The position numbers were made by a program, and so were the translations under genes. A stretch of DNA of 20,766 nucleotides from Pseudomonadota bacterium (GTDB lineage: Bacteria; Pseudomonadota; Alphaproteobacteria; Sphingomonadales; Sphingomonadaceae), in contig JAEWCW010000128.1 in the NCBI GenBank assembly GCA_023390415.1, positions 1-20,766 on the forward strand, given 5' to 3'. Below, in pieces: positions 1 to 8,103 of this stretch. The notes beneath the pieces are model-generated. The model was not told the DNA's origin and searched no databases. It saw only the letters and a list, made by a program, of their open reading frames with translations. Each line of letters opens with the position of its first letter. Position 1 is the first letter of the stretch.

Positions 1-717
1 CCACTGGACGAAATGGCCGAGGGAGCGCGGGTGGGTGAACGGGACATGCCAAGTTTCATTGAATGCATCGACAACCACTTTCCAATTGGCGTTGAGCTGC
101 ATCTGGAAGCGATAGCGGGTCTCGAACCGGTCGAGCCCATAGAAATCCAGCTCCTCGCCGATCCCGCCGAGATAGGTCTTGAGGTCGGCCACCTCGTCGG
201 AGAGGCAGATCCAAATGAAGCCCGCATATTCCTGGACCCGGACCGCGGGCGCGCGCAGATTCTCGAGTCGTGCCGGCTCGAACGCGCCCTTGAGCGGAAC
301 AAAGCGGACCTTACCGTCGAGATCGTATTGAAAGCCGTGCCACGGGCAGGCGAAGCGGCCGGCGGGGCAGCTTCCCGATTCCTTCAGCAAGCGCGCGCCG
401 CGATGCTGGCAGACATTGTGCCAGGCCGAGACCGAGCCGTCGTCTTGGCGGGCGAGCACGATCGACTGACGAAGGCGATCCCACACGACATAGTCGCGTG
501 GCGCCTTGAGATCGATGGAGGGGCAGGCAGGAAACCAGCTCTTGAAGAAGACTTCGGTGATCTCACGCTCGAAAAGCTGTGGGTCGGTGTATCGCCCGGC
601 GTCGATCAGGCTCGGCTCGAGCGGATATTGCTTTTCGGCCGAGGTCGGGAACGAGCGAGCCGCCTCCGCTTCGAGATGTGCGTTTTCGGCTCGTTCCAAA
701 TGGGGTTCGGTTGCCAT
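1..717 (-). CDS. Rieske non-haem iron oxygenase, alpha subunit (3' part outside window)
   Basis: Aromatic-ring or side-chain hydroxylating oxygenase large subunit; the N-terminal 239 residues are visible and the gene runs off the left edge. The Rieske [2Fe-2S] ligands are C103-x-H105 and C124-PW-H127. The start of the catalytic domain holds the mononuclear iron histidines H224 and H229 in NETWHVPFTH, with Glu221 where naphthalene dioxygenase has Asp, as in carnitine/glycine-betaine-type oxygenases. The ATG at 717 is the first good start, after a weak AAAG-type ribosome site. Its 51-nt upstream gap carries operator 1, so it probably has its own promoter although the ligase gene lies upstream on the same strand. 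No beta subunit, ferredoxin or reductase is visible in the window. The family is certain; the substrate is unknown. Confidence 0.93.
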   Translation of the reverse strand, partial: MATEPHLERAENAHLEAEAARSFPTSAEKQYPLEPSLIDAGRYTDPQLFEREITEVFFKSWFPACPSIDLKAPRDYVVWDRLRQSIVLARQDDGSVSAWHNVCQHRGARLLKESGSCPAGRFACPWHGFQYDLDGKVRFVPLKGAFEPARLENLRAPAVRVQEYAGFIWICLSDEVADLKTYLGGIGEELDFYGLDRFETRYRFQMQLNANWKVVVDAFNETWHVPFTHPRSLGHFVQW

Positions 718-729
718 GATCGAAACTTT

Positions 730-747
730 CAAACAAACGGTTGTTTG
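730..747. promoter_or_regulatory. Operator 1, imperfect 18-bp palindrome
   Basis: CAAACAAACGGTTGTTTG is a dyad centred between 738 and 739 with a single mismatched pair (737/740). It sits 13 nt before the ATG of the minus-strand Rieske gene. A TATATA-containing palindrome (GTATATAC, 748-755) abuts it on the upstream side and could be the -10 region, so a bound repressor would sit at the transcription start. It shares the core AACAAACGnTTGTT with the sites at 2521, 4425 and 20341. It is inferred to be the target of the TetR protein at 3777-4379. Confidence 0.8.
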
Positions 748-768
748 GTATATACGCGTCCTCTCGCG

Positions 769-2496
769 CTAGGCAAGGCTCGCGGCACCCGCGCCGGCAA
801 GACGCTCCCGCACGATGTCCACCAGCCTGACCTTCTGCGGACGCCCGGTTGCGGTGACCGGAATCTCATCCGGGTGGAAGAACAGGACGTGGCGGGGCAC
901 CTTGAACCGCGCGAGACGCGCCGCGCAGAGGGCGAGGATCTCGTCGGGGTCGGGTCGCGCTCCTTCCGCAGCGACGATGCACAGGCAGCCCACCTCCCCC
1001 ATCTTCATGTCCGGCACTCCAATCGCGAGCGCCTGGGCGACAAGCGGGTGGGTTTCGACCAACGCCTCGATCTCGCGCGGCATGACCATCTCGCCGCCGC
1101 AGCGATAGGATTCCTTGATCCGCCCGGTCAGGGTCAGATAGCCGTCACCGGTCACCCGCCCGAGATCGCCAGTCCGCAGCCAGCCGTCAGCGGTGAAGGC
1201 AGCCGCGGTCTCGGCCGGCTTCTTGTAATAACCGTGGGTCACGATCGGGCCGCGGACCAGCAGTTCGCCGATCACGCCGGCGGGAAGGTCGGCGCAGCTT
1301 TCCGGATCGACCGCCTTGTAGATCGCGGTAAACCCGCCTGCCTCCTGCGTGCCGGCAACATGGGCGAGCTTGAAGCGGCCGTTCGAATCGAGCAGCCTCG
1401 AATCGTCGTCCTCGGGCAGGGTGCACGTCGTCGACGCCGTCGTTTCGCTCATCCCGTAGCCCGTCACCAGCTCGAGCGGCCGGAGAAGCGCGCGAATGTC
1501 CTCCCAGATTCCGGGCGGGTTGACCCCGCCGCTGTTGAACACCGCGACGAGATGGCTGGAGTCGAAGCCGCGCGTGCGGACGATCTCCAGCATTTTGAGG
1601 GTCATGTTGGGCAGGCAGATGATGTCGCTGACCCGTTCCTTCTCGGCGGATTGGAGAAGCGCTTCAGGGTCGAAGACCAAGTGCGAGACGATCGCTCCGC
1701 CGACGAACAGGACCGCCATCAGGCATTCGACATAGCCGAACACGTGGTACATCGGCAGCGCATGGCCGATCCGCCGCCCATCCTCGAAGGCCCGATGATA
1801 AACGGATGCGTAGGCCGCCCGCAGCACCATGTCGTGCGAGAGCATGACTCCCTTGGGCCGCCCCGTCGTACCCGACGTGTAGAGGATGTCGCAGGTGGAA
1901 TCGGGGTCGGCTTCGGCTTCCCGGCGGGCGAGCTCCCGGTCGCTCGCCTCGCTGCCGAGCGAGGCAAGATCGGCGACGGTTCGAACGCCCTCTGGAGCGT
2001 CGCCGGCCGGAAGCACGAACAGCTCGCGGACCTTGGGCAGCGCAGGGCAAGGCCCCTCGCGCCAGCCGGGCGCGTTGGAGTCCAGGTCGGCGAGATAGTC
2101 ATGACCTCGGAACCGCTCCATAGCGAGGATCATCACCGCGTCCGACTGGTCGAGCACGTAAATGAGCTCGTCGCCGCGGAGGTGGAAATTGACCGGGATC
2201 AGCACGGCCCCGACTCGCGCGATCGCGAATTTCAGAGCCACGAACTCGGCATGATTGGCCATGATCATCGCGACATGGTCGCCGGGGGCGACGCCCCACT
2301 CGATCAGTCCGGAGGCAAGCTGACGCGACCAGGCCTGAATGTCGCGGTAGCTGAACCTGCCCTGCTCGTTGATGAAGAGGTCGCGATCGCCATAGCTTTC
2401 CGCGGCGTCATCGAGAGCGCCGGCGATCGTTCGGGGAGTCCAGGAGGGGAAGCGTCGTTCGAGGCTGGCGCGGCGGACCTGGGGCGTTGGAAACAT
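769..2496 (-). CDS. Class I adenylate-forming acyl-CoA ligase (paralogue A)
   Basis: ATP-dependent CoA ligase of the ANL superfamily, 575 residues, likely activating a carboxylic acid substrate. The P-loop TSGTTGRPKG starts at residue 207; the YGMSETTAS adenine-side motif and the GWLRTGDLGR hinge-region motif are also present. The C-terminal A10 motif reads TATGRPQK: Arg552 stands where the catalytic Lys usually follows Gly, and the next Lys is K555. Its sequence blocks (GYVECL, TTASTTCTLPE, CGGEMVMPREIEAL, MGEVGC) are shared with the ligase at 13676-15343, showing they are paralogues. The ATG at 2496 follows an AAGGG ribosome site. It is transcribed divergently from the acyl-CoA dehydrogenase, with operator 2 between them. 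The substrate is not deducible. Confidence 0.92.
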   Translation of the reverse strand: MFPTPQVRRASLERRFPSWTPRTIAGALDDAAESYGDRDLFINEQGRFSYRDIQAWSRQLASGLIEWGVAPGDHVAMIMANHAEFVALKFAIARVGAVLIPVNFHLRGDELIYVLDQSDAVMILAMERFRGHDYLADLDSNAPGWREGPCPALPKVRELFVLPAGDAPEGVRTVADLASLGSEASDRELARREAEADPDSTCDILYTSGTTGRPKGVMLSHDMVLRAAYASVYHRAFEDGRRIGHALPMYHVFGYVECLMAVLFVGGAIVSHLVFDPEALLQSAEKERVSDIICLPNMTLKMLEIVRTRGFDSSHLVAVFNSGGVNPPGIWEDIRALLRPLELVTGYGMSETTASTTCTLPEDDDSRLLDSNGRFKLAHVAGTQEAGGFTAIYKAVDPESCADLPAGVIGELLVRGPIVTHGYYKKPAETAAAFTADGWLRTGDLGRVTGDGYLTLTGRIKESYRCGGEMVMPREIEALVETHPLVAQALAIGVPDMKMGEVGCLCIVAAEGARPDPDEILALCAARLARFKVPRHVLFFHPDEIPVTATGRPQKVRLVDIVRERLAGAGAASLA

Positions 2497-2520
2497 TCGA
2501 AACCCTTGCGAGGCTAGACA

Positions 2521-2538
2521 AGAACAAACATTTGTTTA
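2521..2538. promoter_or_regulatory. Operator 2 in divergent promoter region
   Basis: AGAACAAACATTTGTTTA; the inner AACAAA-CA-TTTGTT (2523-2536) is a dyad mismatched only at its centre. It lies in the 96-nt gap between the minus-strand ligase (start 2496) and the plus-strand acyl-CoA dehydrogenase (start 2593), so one site can control both. Because the regulator gene follows the dehydrogenase, this site would also give autoregulation. It is the most divergent of the four copies, with CA in place of CG at the centre. Confidence 0.72.
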
Positions 2539-2592
2539 TGCCATAACCCAGTTCGGGTCGGCTGCAAAGCGCGACGTCGGGAGGAGCATAAC

Positions 2593-3735
2593 ATGGATTT
2601 CGAGTTCACCGACGAGCAAAGGATGTGGCACGAGGTCGTCCACGACTTCATGGAGAAGGAAGTCGGCCGCGAATACACCAGGGAGCACGACCAGAGCCGG
2701 GTCTTCCCGGAAGAGGTCTACCGCAAGATGGCCGACCTCGGCTGGCTCGGCCTGCTGATCCCGGAGGAGCAGGGCGGGCTCGGGATGGACCGGGATCCGG
2801 TCATGTTCGCGATCTTTTGCGAGGCGATCGGCAAATACAGCCTCGACACCGCCGCGTGCATCATGACCTCGATGTTCACCGCCACGAATATCTCGCGCCA
2901 TGGCACGGCCGAGCAGAAGCAGCGCTACATCCCCTCCTTCCTCCGCGGCGACACGAAGTTCGCGATCGCCATCACCGAGCCCCAGTCCGGCTCCGACGCG
3001 GCAGGAGCGCGCTCGACCGCCCGACTAGACGGCGATGAGTGGGTGCTAAACGGCAACAAAGTGTTCTGCTCCGGTGCGCACCTCCCCGGCGCGGCAATTG
3101 CCATCCTCGCCCGAACGAGCCAGGATCGCTATGGTGGATTCAGCCTTTTCATCGTGCCCAACACCACGCCGGGACTGGACATACGAAAGCTCGACACCCT
3201 GGTCCGGCGGAGCTTGGGAACCACCGAGTTCTTCATGGATGACATGCGCATCCCGAAAGACAGCCTGGTCGGCGAGGTCGGAAAGGGGTGGCAATATATC
3301 GGCGAGCATCTCAATCTCGAGCGGCTGAGCATCGCCGCGAGCCAGGTGGGCAACGCCCGAACCGCGCTCGACGACACGATCCGCTACACCAAGGATCGCC
3401 AGGCGTTCGGGCGAAGCCTTTCTTCCTTCCAAGTGCTGAAACACCGCATGGCCGACAATGAAATCGACATTCATGCAGCTCGCCTGCTCGTCTATTCGGC
3501 GGCATCGAAAATGGCCCGCGGCGAAAAGGCGACGAAGGAAGTCTCAATGGCGAAGGTCTTCGCCGTCGAAGCATTGTACAAGACCGCGTTCAACGGCATG
3601 CAGGCGCTGGGCGGATATGCGCAATTGCCCGAATATGACATGGAACGCTATTTCCGTGAGGCGAAGCACGGTATGGTCGGCGGTGGCACACAGGAAATTC
3701 AGCGGGGCATCATCGCCAAGGAAATGGGTCTCTAG
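2593..3735 (+). CDS. Acyl-CoA dehydrogenase
   Basis: FAD-dependent acyl-CoA dehydrogenase introducing an alpha-beta double bond into a CoA thioester; 380 residues, normal family length. It begins MDFEFTDEQ and has the FAD/substrate loop AITEPQSGSDAA, a core helix with YTKDRQAFGRSLSSFQ, and the C-terminal GGGTQEIQRGIIAKEMGL. The usual MCAD-type catalytic Glu (YEGT) is Gly here. The LNLERL motif supplies Glu243 at the position used as base in isovaleryl-CoA dehydrogenase, which hints at a branched acyl substrate. A GGGAGGA ribosome site precedes the ATG. It is the first gene of a two-gene unit with the TetR regulator, driven from the operator-2 region. Confidence 0.95.
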   Translation: MDFEFTDEQRMWHEVVHDFMEKEVGREYTREHDQSRVFPEEVYRKMADLGWLGLLIPEEQGGLGMDRDPVMFAIFCEAIGKYSLDTAACIMTSMFTATNISRHGTAEQKQRYIPSFLRGDTKFAIAITEPQSGSDAAGARSTARLDGDEWVLNGNKVFCSGAHLPGAAIAILARTSQDRYGGFSLFIVPNTTPGLDIRKLDTLVRRSLGTTEFFMDDMRIPKDSLVGEVGKGWQYIGEHLNLERLSIAASQVGNARTALDDTIRYTKDRQAFGRSLSSFQVLKHRMADNEIDIHAARLLVYSAASKMARGEKATKEVSMAKVFAVEALYKTAFNGMQALGGYAQLPEYDMERYFREAKHGMVGGGTQEIQRGIIAKEMGL

Positions 3736-3776
3736 ATGAAGGATGGCGCAGACCATTTCGGAGCCCAGGAACGACG

Positions 3777-4379
3777 ATGACCACAGCATCCAGCCAAGCC
3801 AATCCTTCCACTCCGAGGTCCTCGATCATCGACGTGGCGGTGAGACTGTTCGGGCAGCAGGGCTATACCGGAACCTCGATGCGCGACATCGCCAAATCGG
3901 TGGGCGTATTGCCGGGCAGCCTCTATGCGCACATCGACAGCAAGGAGACGTTGCTCGTCGAGATCGTCGACGACGGAATCACCAGCTTCTTCTCCGCGGT
4001 CGAGCCGATCGTGGCCGGGGACCAGCCTCCCGAGCAGAAATTGCGGGCTGCGATCCGGGCGCATGTCGCGGTGGTCGCACAGAATCCGGAGCGCTCGCTG
4101 GTCGTCTTCCACCAGTGGCGCTTCCTCGGCGAGCCACATCTTGGCGCGGCGATCGAGAAACGCCGCCGCTACGAGCAGGCCTATATCCGGGTTGTCAACG
4201 AAGGCGTGGAGCGCGGTGTGTTCGATCGGCGCCTCAACGTTAGAATCGCGGTGCTGACGATCCTCGGCGCGCTCAACTGGACGCCGGAATGGTATTCTCC
4301 GGTCGGCCCGGCGACGCCGGAGCAGCTCGGCGACAGGATCGCAGACACGCTCCTCGGCGGCCTCGTCACTCGCTCCTAG
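3777..4379 (+). CDS. TetR-family transcriptional regulator of the cluster
   Basis: A 200-residue TetR-type repressor. The N-terminal helix-turn-helix spans about residues 15-61, with the typical LFGQQGYTGTSMRDIAKSVG and LYAHIDSKETLL. The C-terminal ligand-binding domain is divergent and its effector cannot be read. It lies 41 nt downstream of the acyl-CoA dehydrogenase and is probably co-transcribed. It is the only regulator in the window, and four matching palindromes lie before the transcription units, so it is the obvious candidate to bind them. By analogy with FadR/KstR-type TetR proteins, the inducer may be a pathway CoA thioester; that is inference. The start ATG 3777 is preceded by a modest AGGA site. 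Confidence 0.93.
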   Translation: MTTASSQANPSTPRSSIIDVAVRLFGQQGYTGTSMRDIAKSVGVLPGSLYAHIDSKETLLVEIVDDGITSFFSAVEPIVAGDQPPEQKLRAAIRAHVAVVAQNPERSLVVFHQWRFLGEPHLGAAIEKRRRYEQAYIRVVNEGVERGVFDRRLNVRIAVLTILGALNWTPEWYSPVGPATPEQLGDRIADTLLGGLVTRS

Positions 4380-4424
4380 ATTCGGCCGGGGCGGCTTGAC
4401 CGCCGTATGGATTCGTGGAAGATC

Positions 4425-4442
4425 AAAACAAACGGTTGTTTG
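4425..4442. promoter_or_regulatory. Operator 3 before the MaoC operon
   Basis: AAAACAAACGGTTGTTTG matches operator 1 at 17 of 18 positions. It lies between the TetR stop (4379) and the MaoC gene, ending 8 nt before the preferred GTG start at 4451. Its placement inside what would be codons 4-10 of a longer MaoC frame (GTG 4415) is the main reason for choosing the downstream start. It would control the whole 4451-12591 operon. Confidence 0.8.
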
Positions 4443-4450
4443 GAAATGAC

Positions 4451-4930
4451 GTGACCCGAATCTTCACCGATCCCCAGCAGAAACATTTCGAGGATTTCCA
4501 GCTCGGCGACACGATGGTGACCCGCGGCCGGACCGTCGACATCGGCGACATCGCGAACTTCACCAATCTGACTGGCGATTTCTACCCGATCCATATCGAC
4601 GAGGAACATTCCAAGGCGGGCCGCTTCGGCACGCGGATCAGCCACGGCCCCTTCACTTTCGCGATCGCGGTTGGGCTGGTCGGCATGAGCGGCTTCTACG
4701 GCGACGCGATCGTCGCTCTGATCGAGCTGGTTTCGCTGAAGGCGCTGAAGCCGGTGGTCGCTGGCGACACCCTCAAGGTCCGTGCCGAGGTGATCGAGGC
4801 GGCGGCGGGCGCGAACCCGAAATACGGCACGATCTCGGTGCTCTACAGCGTGCGCAACCAGCGCGACGAGGAGGTTATGACGTTTACCCAGAAGATGCTC
4901 GCCAAGCGAAGGGCGCCCCACAATGACTGA
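4451..4930 (+). CDS. MaoC-like hotdog enoyl-CoA hydratase
   Basis: Single-hotdog MaoC/R-hydratase family protein, 159 residues from GTG 4451. The hydratase signature TGDFYPIHID supplies Asp43 and His48, the catalytic pair equivalent to the D-x-N-P-x-H motif of PhaJ-type hydratases. Expected reaction: hydration of the enoyl-CoA made by the acyl-CoA dehydrogenase to a 3-hydroxyacyl-CoA. The GTG at 4451 follows GGAAA at a suitable distance and leaves operator 3 in the leader; an alternative GTG at 4415 would put the operator inside the gene. Its end overlaps the next gene by 8 nt. Hydratase next to a Cys-less thiolase fold and DUF35 matches steroid side-chain hydratase/aldolase complexes. Confidence 0.88.
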   Translation: MTRIFTDPQQKHFEDFQLGDTMVTRGRTVDIGDIANFTNLTGDFYPIHIDEEHSKAGRFGTRISHGPFTFAIAVGLVGMSGFYGDAIVALIELVSLKALKPVVAGDTLKVRAEVIEAAAGANPKYGTISVLYSVRNQRDEEVMTFTQKMLAKRRAPHND

Positions 4931-6155
4931 GTCGCTATCGCTTCATGTCCCTGCCGGGGCGGCGAACGATCCGGTCTTCGTTGGCGTCGGCGAAATCCCG
5001 TCCGGCCGTTATCCGGATCGCAGCTTCATCGGCGATCTGACTACGGTCGCGTTGCTCGCCCTGAAGGACGCCGGAATGGCGCCCAGAGACGTCGATACGC
5101 TCCTTCTCATCCCCAATTTGCACGGCTTCGCCGACCAAGCGGATCTCGTCTTCTCCCGCATGGTCGAGGAGCTTGGGCTGAACCGCCAGGCGAAAGCGAG
5201 CTTCATGCTCCATTCGGGGGGATCGACCAGTGACAATGCGGTGCGCGCCGCTTCCGGCCTGATCGCCGCCGGGCATGCGCGGACCGTCCTGGTTCTCCAT
5301 TGCGAGCGGTGGGGCTCGGCCAATCTCGCCGAAATGGTGACCGCCCTTTCGAAGAACGGCATCCCCGCCGAATGGGAGCAGGTCACCGGCCTCCAGTTCA
5401 ACGCGATCGGAGCGCTGATCACGAAGCGTTACATGCACGACACCGGCTCGACTCCGGAAGAGATGGCCTCGGTCTGCGTCACGCTCCGCAAATGGGCCCG
5501 GCTGAACCCCAATGCGATGTTCAAGGACAAGGAGCTCACCGTCGAGAAGGTGCTCGCGTCCAAGATGGTCGCCGATCCGCTCCATGCGCTCGAATGCCCT
5601 CCCCTCGCGGACGGCGCAGTCGCGTTCGTGATGACCAGCGCTGAAAATGCCAAGGCCCGGGGAATCACGGAAAGCGTTCGGATCGCGGGGTCGGGGGGCT
5701 GCGTGAGCCATTACAGCATTGGCCAGGAGGTCGGCCTCTCGACCCTCGGCTGGCCGGTCGCCGCCAAGCGGGCCTACGAACAGTCTGGCTGGGGTCCAGA
5801 GGACGCCGATCTCGCCCAGGTCTATGACAGCTATGCCGCGATCACGACGATCGGGATGGAGGGGCTCGGCCTCTGCCCGGCCGGCGAGGGCGCCCGCTGG
5901 TTCGCTTCCGGCAGGGGCGATCCCGGCGGCCAGCTGCCGATCAACACCAATGGCGGCCTACTCTCGGCGGGCCATACCGGGGTCGGCGGCGGCACCGCCT
6001 TGCTGGTCGAAGGGGTCCGGCAATTGCTTCACCGGGCCGAGGCGCCTCGCCAGGTCCAGAACTGCCGGCGAGCGATCATCGGCGGGACCGGCGGAAGCTA
6101 TATGGACGCGCAGGTCCTGCTTCTCGAGCGCGTCGCAACGGGGAGCGCGCGATGA
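4923..6155 (+). CDS. Thiolase-fold (SCPx/Ltp-like) protein lacking the nucleophilic Cys; candidate retro-aldolase
   Basis: A 410-residue protein of the lipid-transfer/SCPx thiolase family. The active-site CASGG of true thiolases is replaced by LHSGG (Leu96 in the Cys position). The NEAF-region loop reads YDSY (residues 301-304), and the GHPxGxxG motif is GHTGVGGG (His351). Loss of the Cys argues against thiolysis. In Ltp2, SalA-type and related steroid enzymes, Cys-less members paired with a DUF35 protein catalyse retro-aldol C-C cleavage; IpfD of ibuprofen degradation is a related case. It is followed by a DUF35 gene overlapping by 4 nt (ATGA) and preceded by a MaoC hydratase, supporting hydration followed by retro-aldol cleavage. 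The exact reaction is inferred. Confidence 0.88.
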   Translation: MTESLSLHVPAGAANDPVFVGVGEIPSGRYPDRSFIGDLTTVALLALKDAGMAPRDVDTLLLIPNLHGFADQADLVFSRMVEELGLNRQAKASFMLHSGGSTSDNAVRAASGLIAAGHARTVLVLHCERWGSANLAEMVTALSKNGIPAEWEQVTGLQFNAIGALITKRYMHDTGSTPEEMASVCVTLRKWARLNPNAMFKDKELTVEKVLASKMVADPLHALECPPLADGAVAFVMTSAENAKARGITESVRIAGSGGCVSHYSIGQEVGLSTLGWPVAAKRAYEQSGWGPEDADLAQVYDSYAAITTIGMEGLGLCPAGEGARWFASGRGDPGGQLPINTNGGLLSAGHTGVGGGTALLVEGVRQLLHRAEAPRQVQNCRRAIIGGTGGSYMDAQVLLLERVATGSAR

Positions 6156-6532
6156 GCAGGATCGTCACCGAATTCCGCGAAGGCCTCGTCCGCGGCGAGC
6201 TGCCGATCCAGAGCTGCGAAGCCTGCGGAAAGCCGAACATGTATCCGCGTCATGCCTGCCCACATTGCCAGTCCGATCGACTCGGCTGGCGCAAGGCCGA
6301 GGGCGGCGGGATCCTGATGAGCTTCACCGTTCTGAGGGCAGGAGCGCCGGAAGGATTCGAGAGCGAATTGCCTTACGCGCTCGCGATCGTGAAGCTCGAC
6401 GAAGGGGTGCAATTGCTCGGCCGGCTAGTCCCCGACGCCGACGGCGAATGGTCCAGCTATCGCTGCGACGCCCGCGTCGACTATGTCGCCGGAAAGGCCG
6501 ATCGATACGCCTGGTTCGGCCATCCGGCATGA
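6152..6532 (+). CDS. DUF35 zinc-ribbon/OB-fold partner protein
   Basis: A 126-residue DUF35 (rubredoxin-like zinc ribbon plus OB-fold) protein. The N-terminal ribbon uses C22-x-x-C25 and C36-x-x-C39 (CEACGK...ACPHC), followed by a beta-rich OB-fold with the usual YALAIVKLDEGVQLLGRL segment. Proteins of this type bind thiolase-fold enzymes and are needed for their activity or stability (ChsH2 DUF35 domain with Ltp2; IpfE with IpfD). Start and stop both overlap neighbours by 4 nt (ATGA), so it is translationally coupled to the thiolase-fold protein before it and the ligase after it. It is the expected subunit of that thiolase-fold protein. Confidence 0.92.
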   Translation: MSRIVTEFREGLVRGELPIQSCEACGKPNMYPRHACPHCQSDRLGWRKAEGGGILMSFTVLRAGAPEGFESELPYALAIVKLDEGVQLLGRLVPDADGEWSSYRCDARVDYVAGKADRYAWFGHPA

Positions 6533-8103
6533 ACAGCTTCGCCTTCCTCGACAAGGCAGCGACCCAGCGCGGCGACGCGCCGGCCCTGATCCACGGCGAG
6601 GAAACGCTCTCCTATCGCGAGTTCCGGCGCCGCGCGCTGGCCATTGCCGGCGGGCTCCGCGAGCTCGGCCTCGAGCCCGGCGACCGCCTCGCTTTCTGCC
6701 TGGCCAACAGTCCGCGCATCCTTGAGGTCATCTACGGCTGCTTCGCGGCTGGACTGGTGGTCGTGCCGATCAACGCACGTCTCCACCCGCGCGAGATGGG
6801 CTTCATCGTCTCCAACAGCGGCGCAAAGATTCTGATCCACGGCACGGAATATGAGGAAGGCATCGTAGCCGCCCTCGATTCCTTCGAAGGCCTCCAGGCC
6901 CGGATTCCGCTCGGCCCCGATTATGAGCGCCTGCTGGACGACGCGTCGGCGCTCGCCTCGGCGGTCGAAGTCGAGCCGAGCGATCCGTGCTGGCTGTTCT
7001 ACACCTCGGGGACGACCGGCCGCCCGAAAGGGGCGATCTGGACCCACCGGATGGTCCGCTGCATCGTCATGAACTATCTGGCCGACCTCCATAACATCGC
7101 GCCCGGCGAGGTCGTCCTCCACGCCGCGCCGATGTCGCACGGCAGCGGCATCGTCGCTCTTCCCGCGGTCGCTCGCGGCGCGGTCAACGCCATCCTCGAG
7201 CCGGCCAGCTTCGAGCCGAAATCGCTGTTCGCAACGATCGAGAAGCTGAAGGTCGGCCATGTAGCCTTCCTCGCTCCAACCCAGATCATCAAGATGCTCG
7301 ACGAGTTCGAGCCCGGCCGCTTCGATCTCTCCTCGCTGAAGGCGATCACTTATGGCGGCGCGCCGATCCACGTCGTCCACCTGAAGCGCGCCATGCAGGC
7401 GTTCGGCCCGGTCTTCGTTCAGCTGTTCGGCCAAGGCGAAGCCCCGATCACGATTACGGGAATGACCTCCGCGCGGCACCGCGAATTGCTCGAGGCGGAC
7501 GATCCCCGGATCGGATCCGCCGGCCAGGTTCGAACCGACGTGGAGGCGCATTGCGTCGGAGAGAATGATGAGGTGCTTCCGGCCGGGGTAGCCGGCGAGG
7601 TCGTCGTCCGGGGCGACGTCGTCATGCCGGGCTATTGGAACAATCCGGAGGCATCGGCCGAGGCCTTGCGCGGCGGCTGGCTACACACAGGCGACATCGG
7701 AATGTTCGACGAGCAGGGATATTTGTTCCTGCTCGACCGGGCGAAGGACATGATCATCACCGGCGGCAACAACGTCTATCCTCGCGAAGTCGAGGAGATC
7801 ATCGTCCGACATGACGCGGTCGCCAGCGTTTGCGTGGTCGGGATTCCCGATCCCTATTGGGGCGAGGCGGTCCATGCCGTCGTGGTTCGCCAGCCCGGCG
7901 CGACCGTCACCGCCGACGAGCTGATCACCTTCTGCGGCCAGCATGTCGCCGGCTACAAGAAGCCCAAGGCGGTGGACTTCGTCGATGCCCTGCCCGTCAG
8001 CGGCTACGGCAAGATACTCCGCCGCGAGGTGCGCGAACCTTATTGGAAAAATCAGGACGTCCGCATCGGCGGCGGCGCGCCCGCATCGGGAGAGGCCGCT
8101 TGA
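6529..8103 (+). CDS. Class I adenylate-forming acyl-CoA ligase (FadD-like)
   Basis: A 524-residue ANL-superfamily acid:CoA ligase. Motifs in order: P-loop TSGTTGRPKG (from residue 159), substrate-side AITYGGAPIH, FGQGEAPITIT, hinge GWLHTGDIG with DRAKDMIITGGNNVYPREVEE, and a canonical A10 motif GYGKILRREV with catalytic Lys495. Unlike the two minus-strand ligases it keeps the Gly-Lys, and it is only distantly related to them. The start ATG 6529 overlaps the DUF35 stop. The order thiolase fold, DUF35, ligase is the same as I recall for ipfD-ipfE-ipfF of ibuprofen degradation. It probably primes the pathway substrate or an intermediate with CoA; specificity is unknown. Confidence 0.93.
   Translation: MNSFAFLDKAATQRGDAPALIHGEETLSYREFRRRALAIAGGLRELGLEPGDRLAFCLANSPRILEVIYGCFAAGLVVVPINARLHPREMGFIVSNSGAKILIHGTEYEEGIVAALDSFEGLQARIPLGPDYERLLDDASALASAVEVEPSDPCWLFYTSGTTGRPKGAIWTHRMVRCIVMNYLADLHNIAPGEVVLHAAPMSHGSGIVALPAVARGAVNAILEPASFEPKSLFATIEKLKVGHVAFLAPTQIIKMLDEFEPGRFDLSSLKAITYGGAPIHVVHLKRAMQAFGPVFVQLFGQGEAPITITGMTSARHRELLEADDPRIGSAGQVRTDVEAHCVGENDEVLPAGVAGEVVVRGDVVMPGYWNNPEASAEALRGGWLHTGDIGMFDEQGYLFLLDRAKDMIITGGNNVYPREVEEIIVRHDAVASVCVVGIPDPYWGEAVHAVVVRQPGATVTADELITFCGQHVAGYKKPKAVDFVDALPVSGYGKILRREVREPYWKNQDVRIGGGAPASGEAA

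Noticed and set aside
13..2517. Very long plus-strand open frame antisense to the Rieske and ligase genes
   Set aside because: High GC content opens the antisense frame; its translation lacks any family motif, whereas the minus-strand products are clear enzymes.
4390..4404. Small inverted repeat GGCGG/CCGCC after tetR as a terminator
   Set aside because: The stem is only 5 bp and no T-run follows.
4415..4450. Longer GTG start for the MaoC protein
   Set aside because: It would place operator 3 within the coding region and add residues atypical for the family; GTG 4451 has a better-positioned ribosome site.
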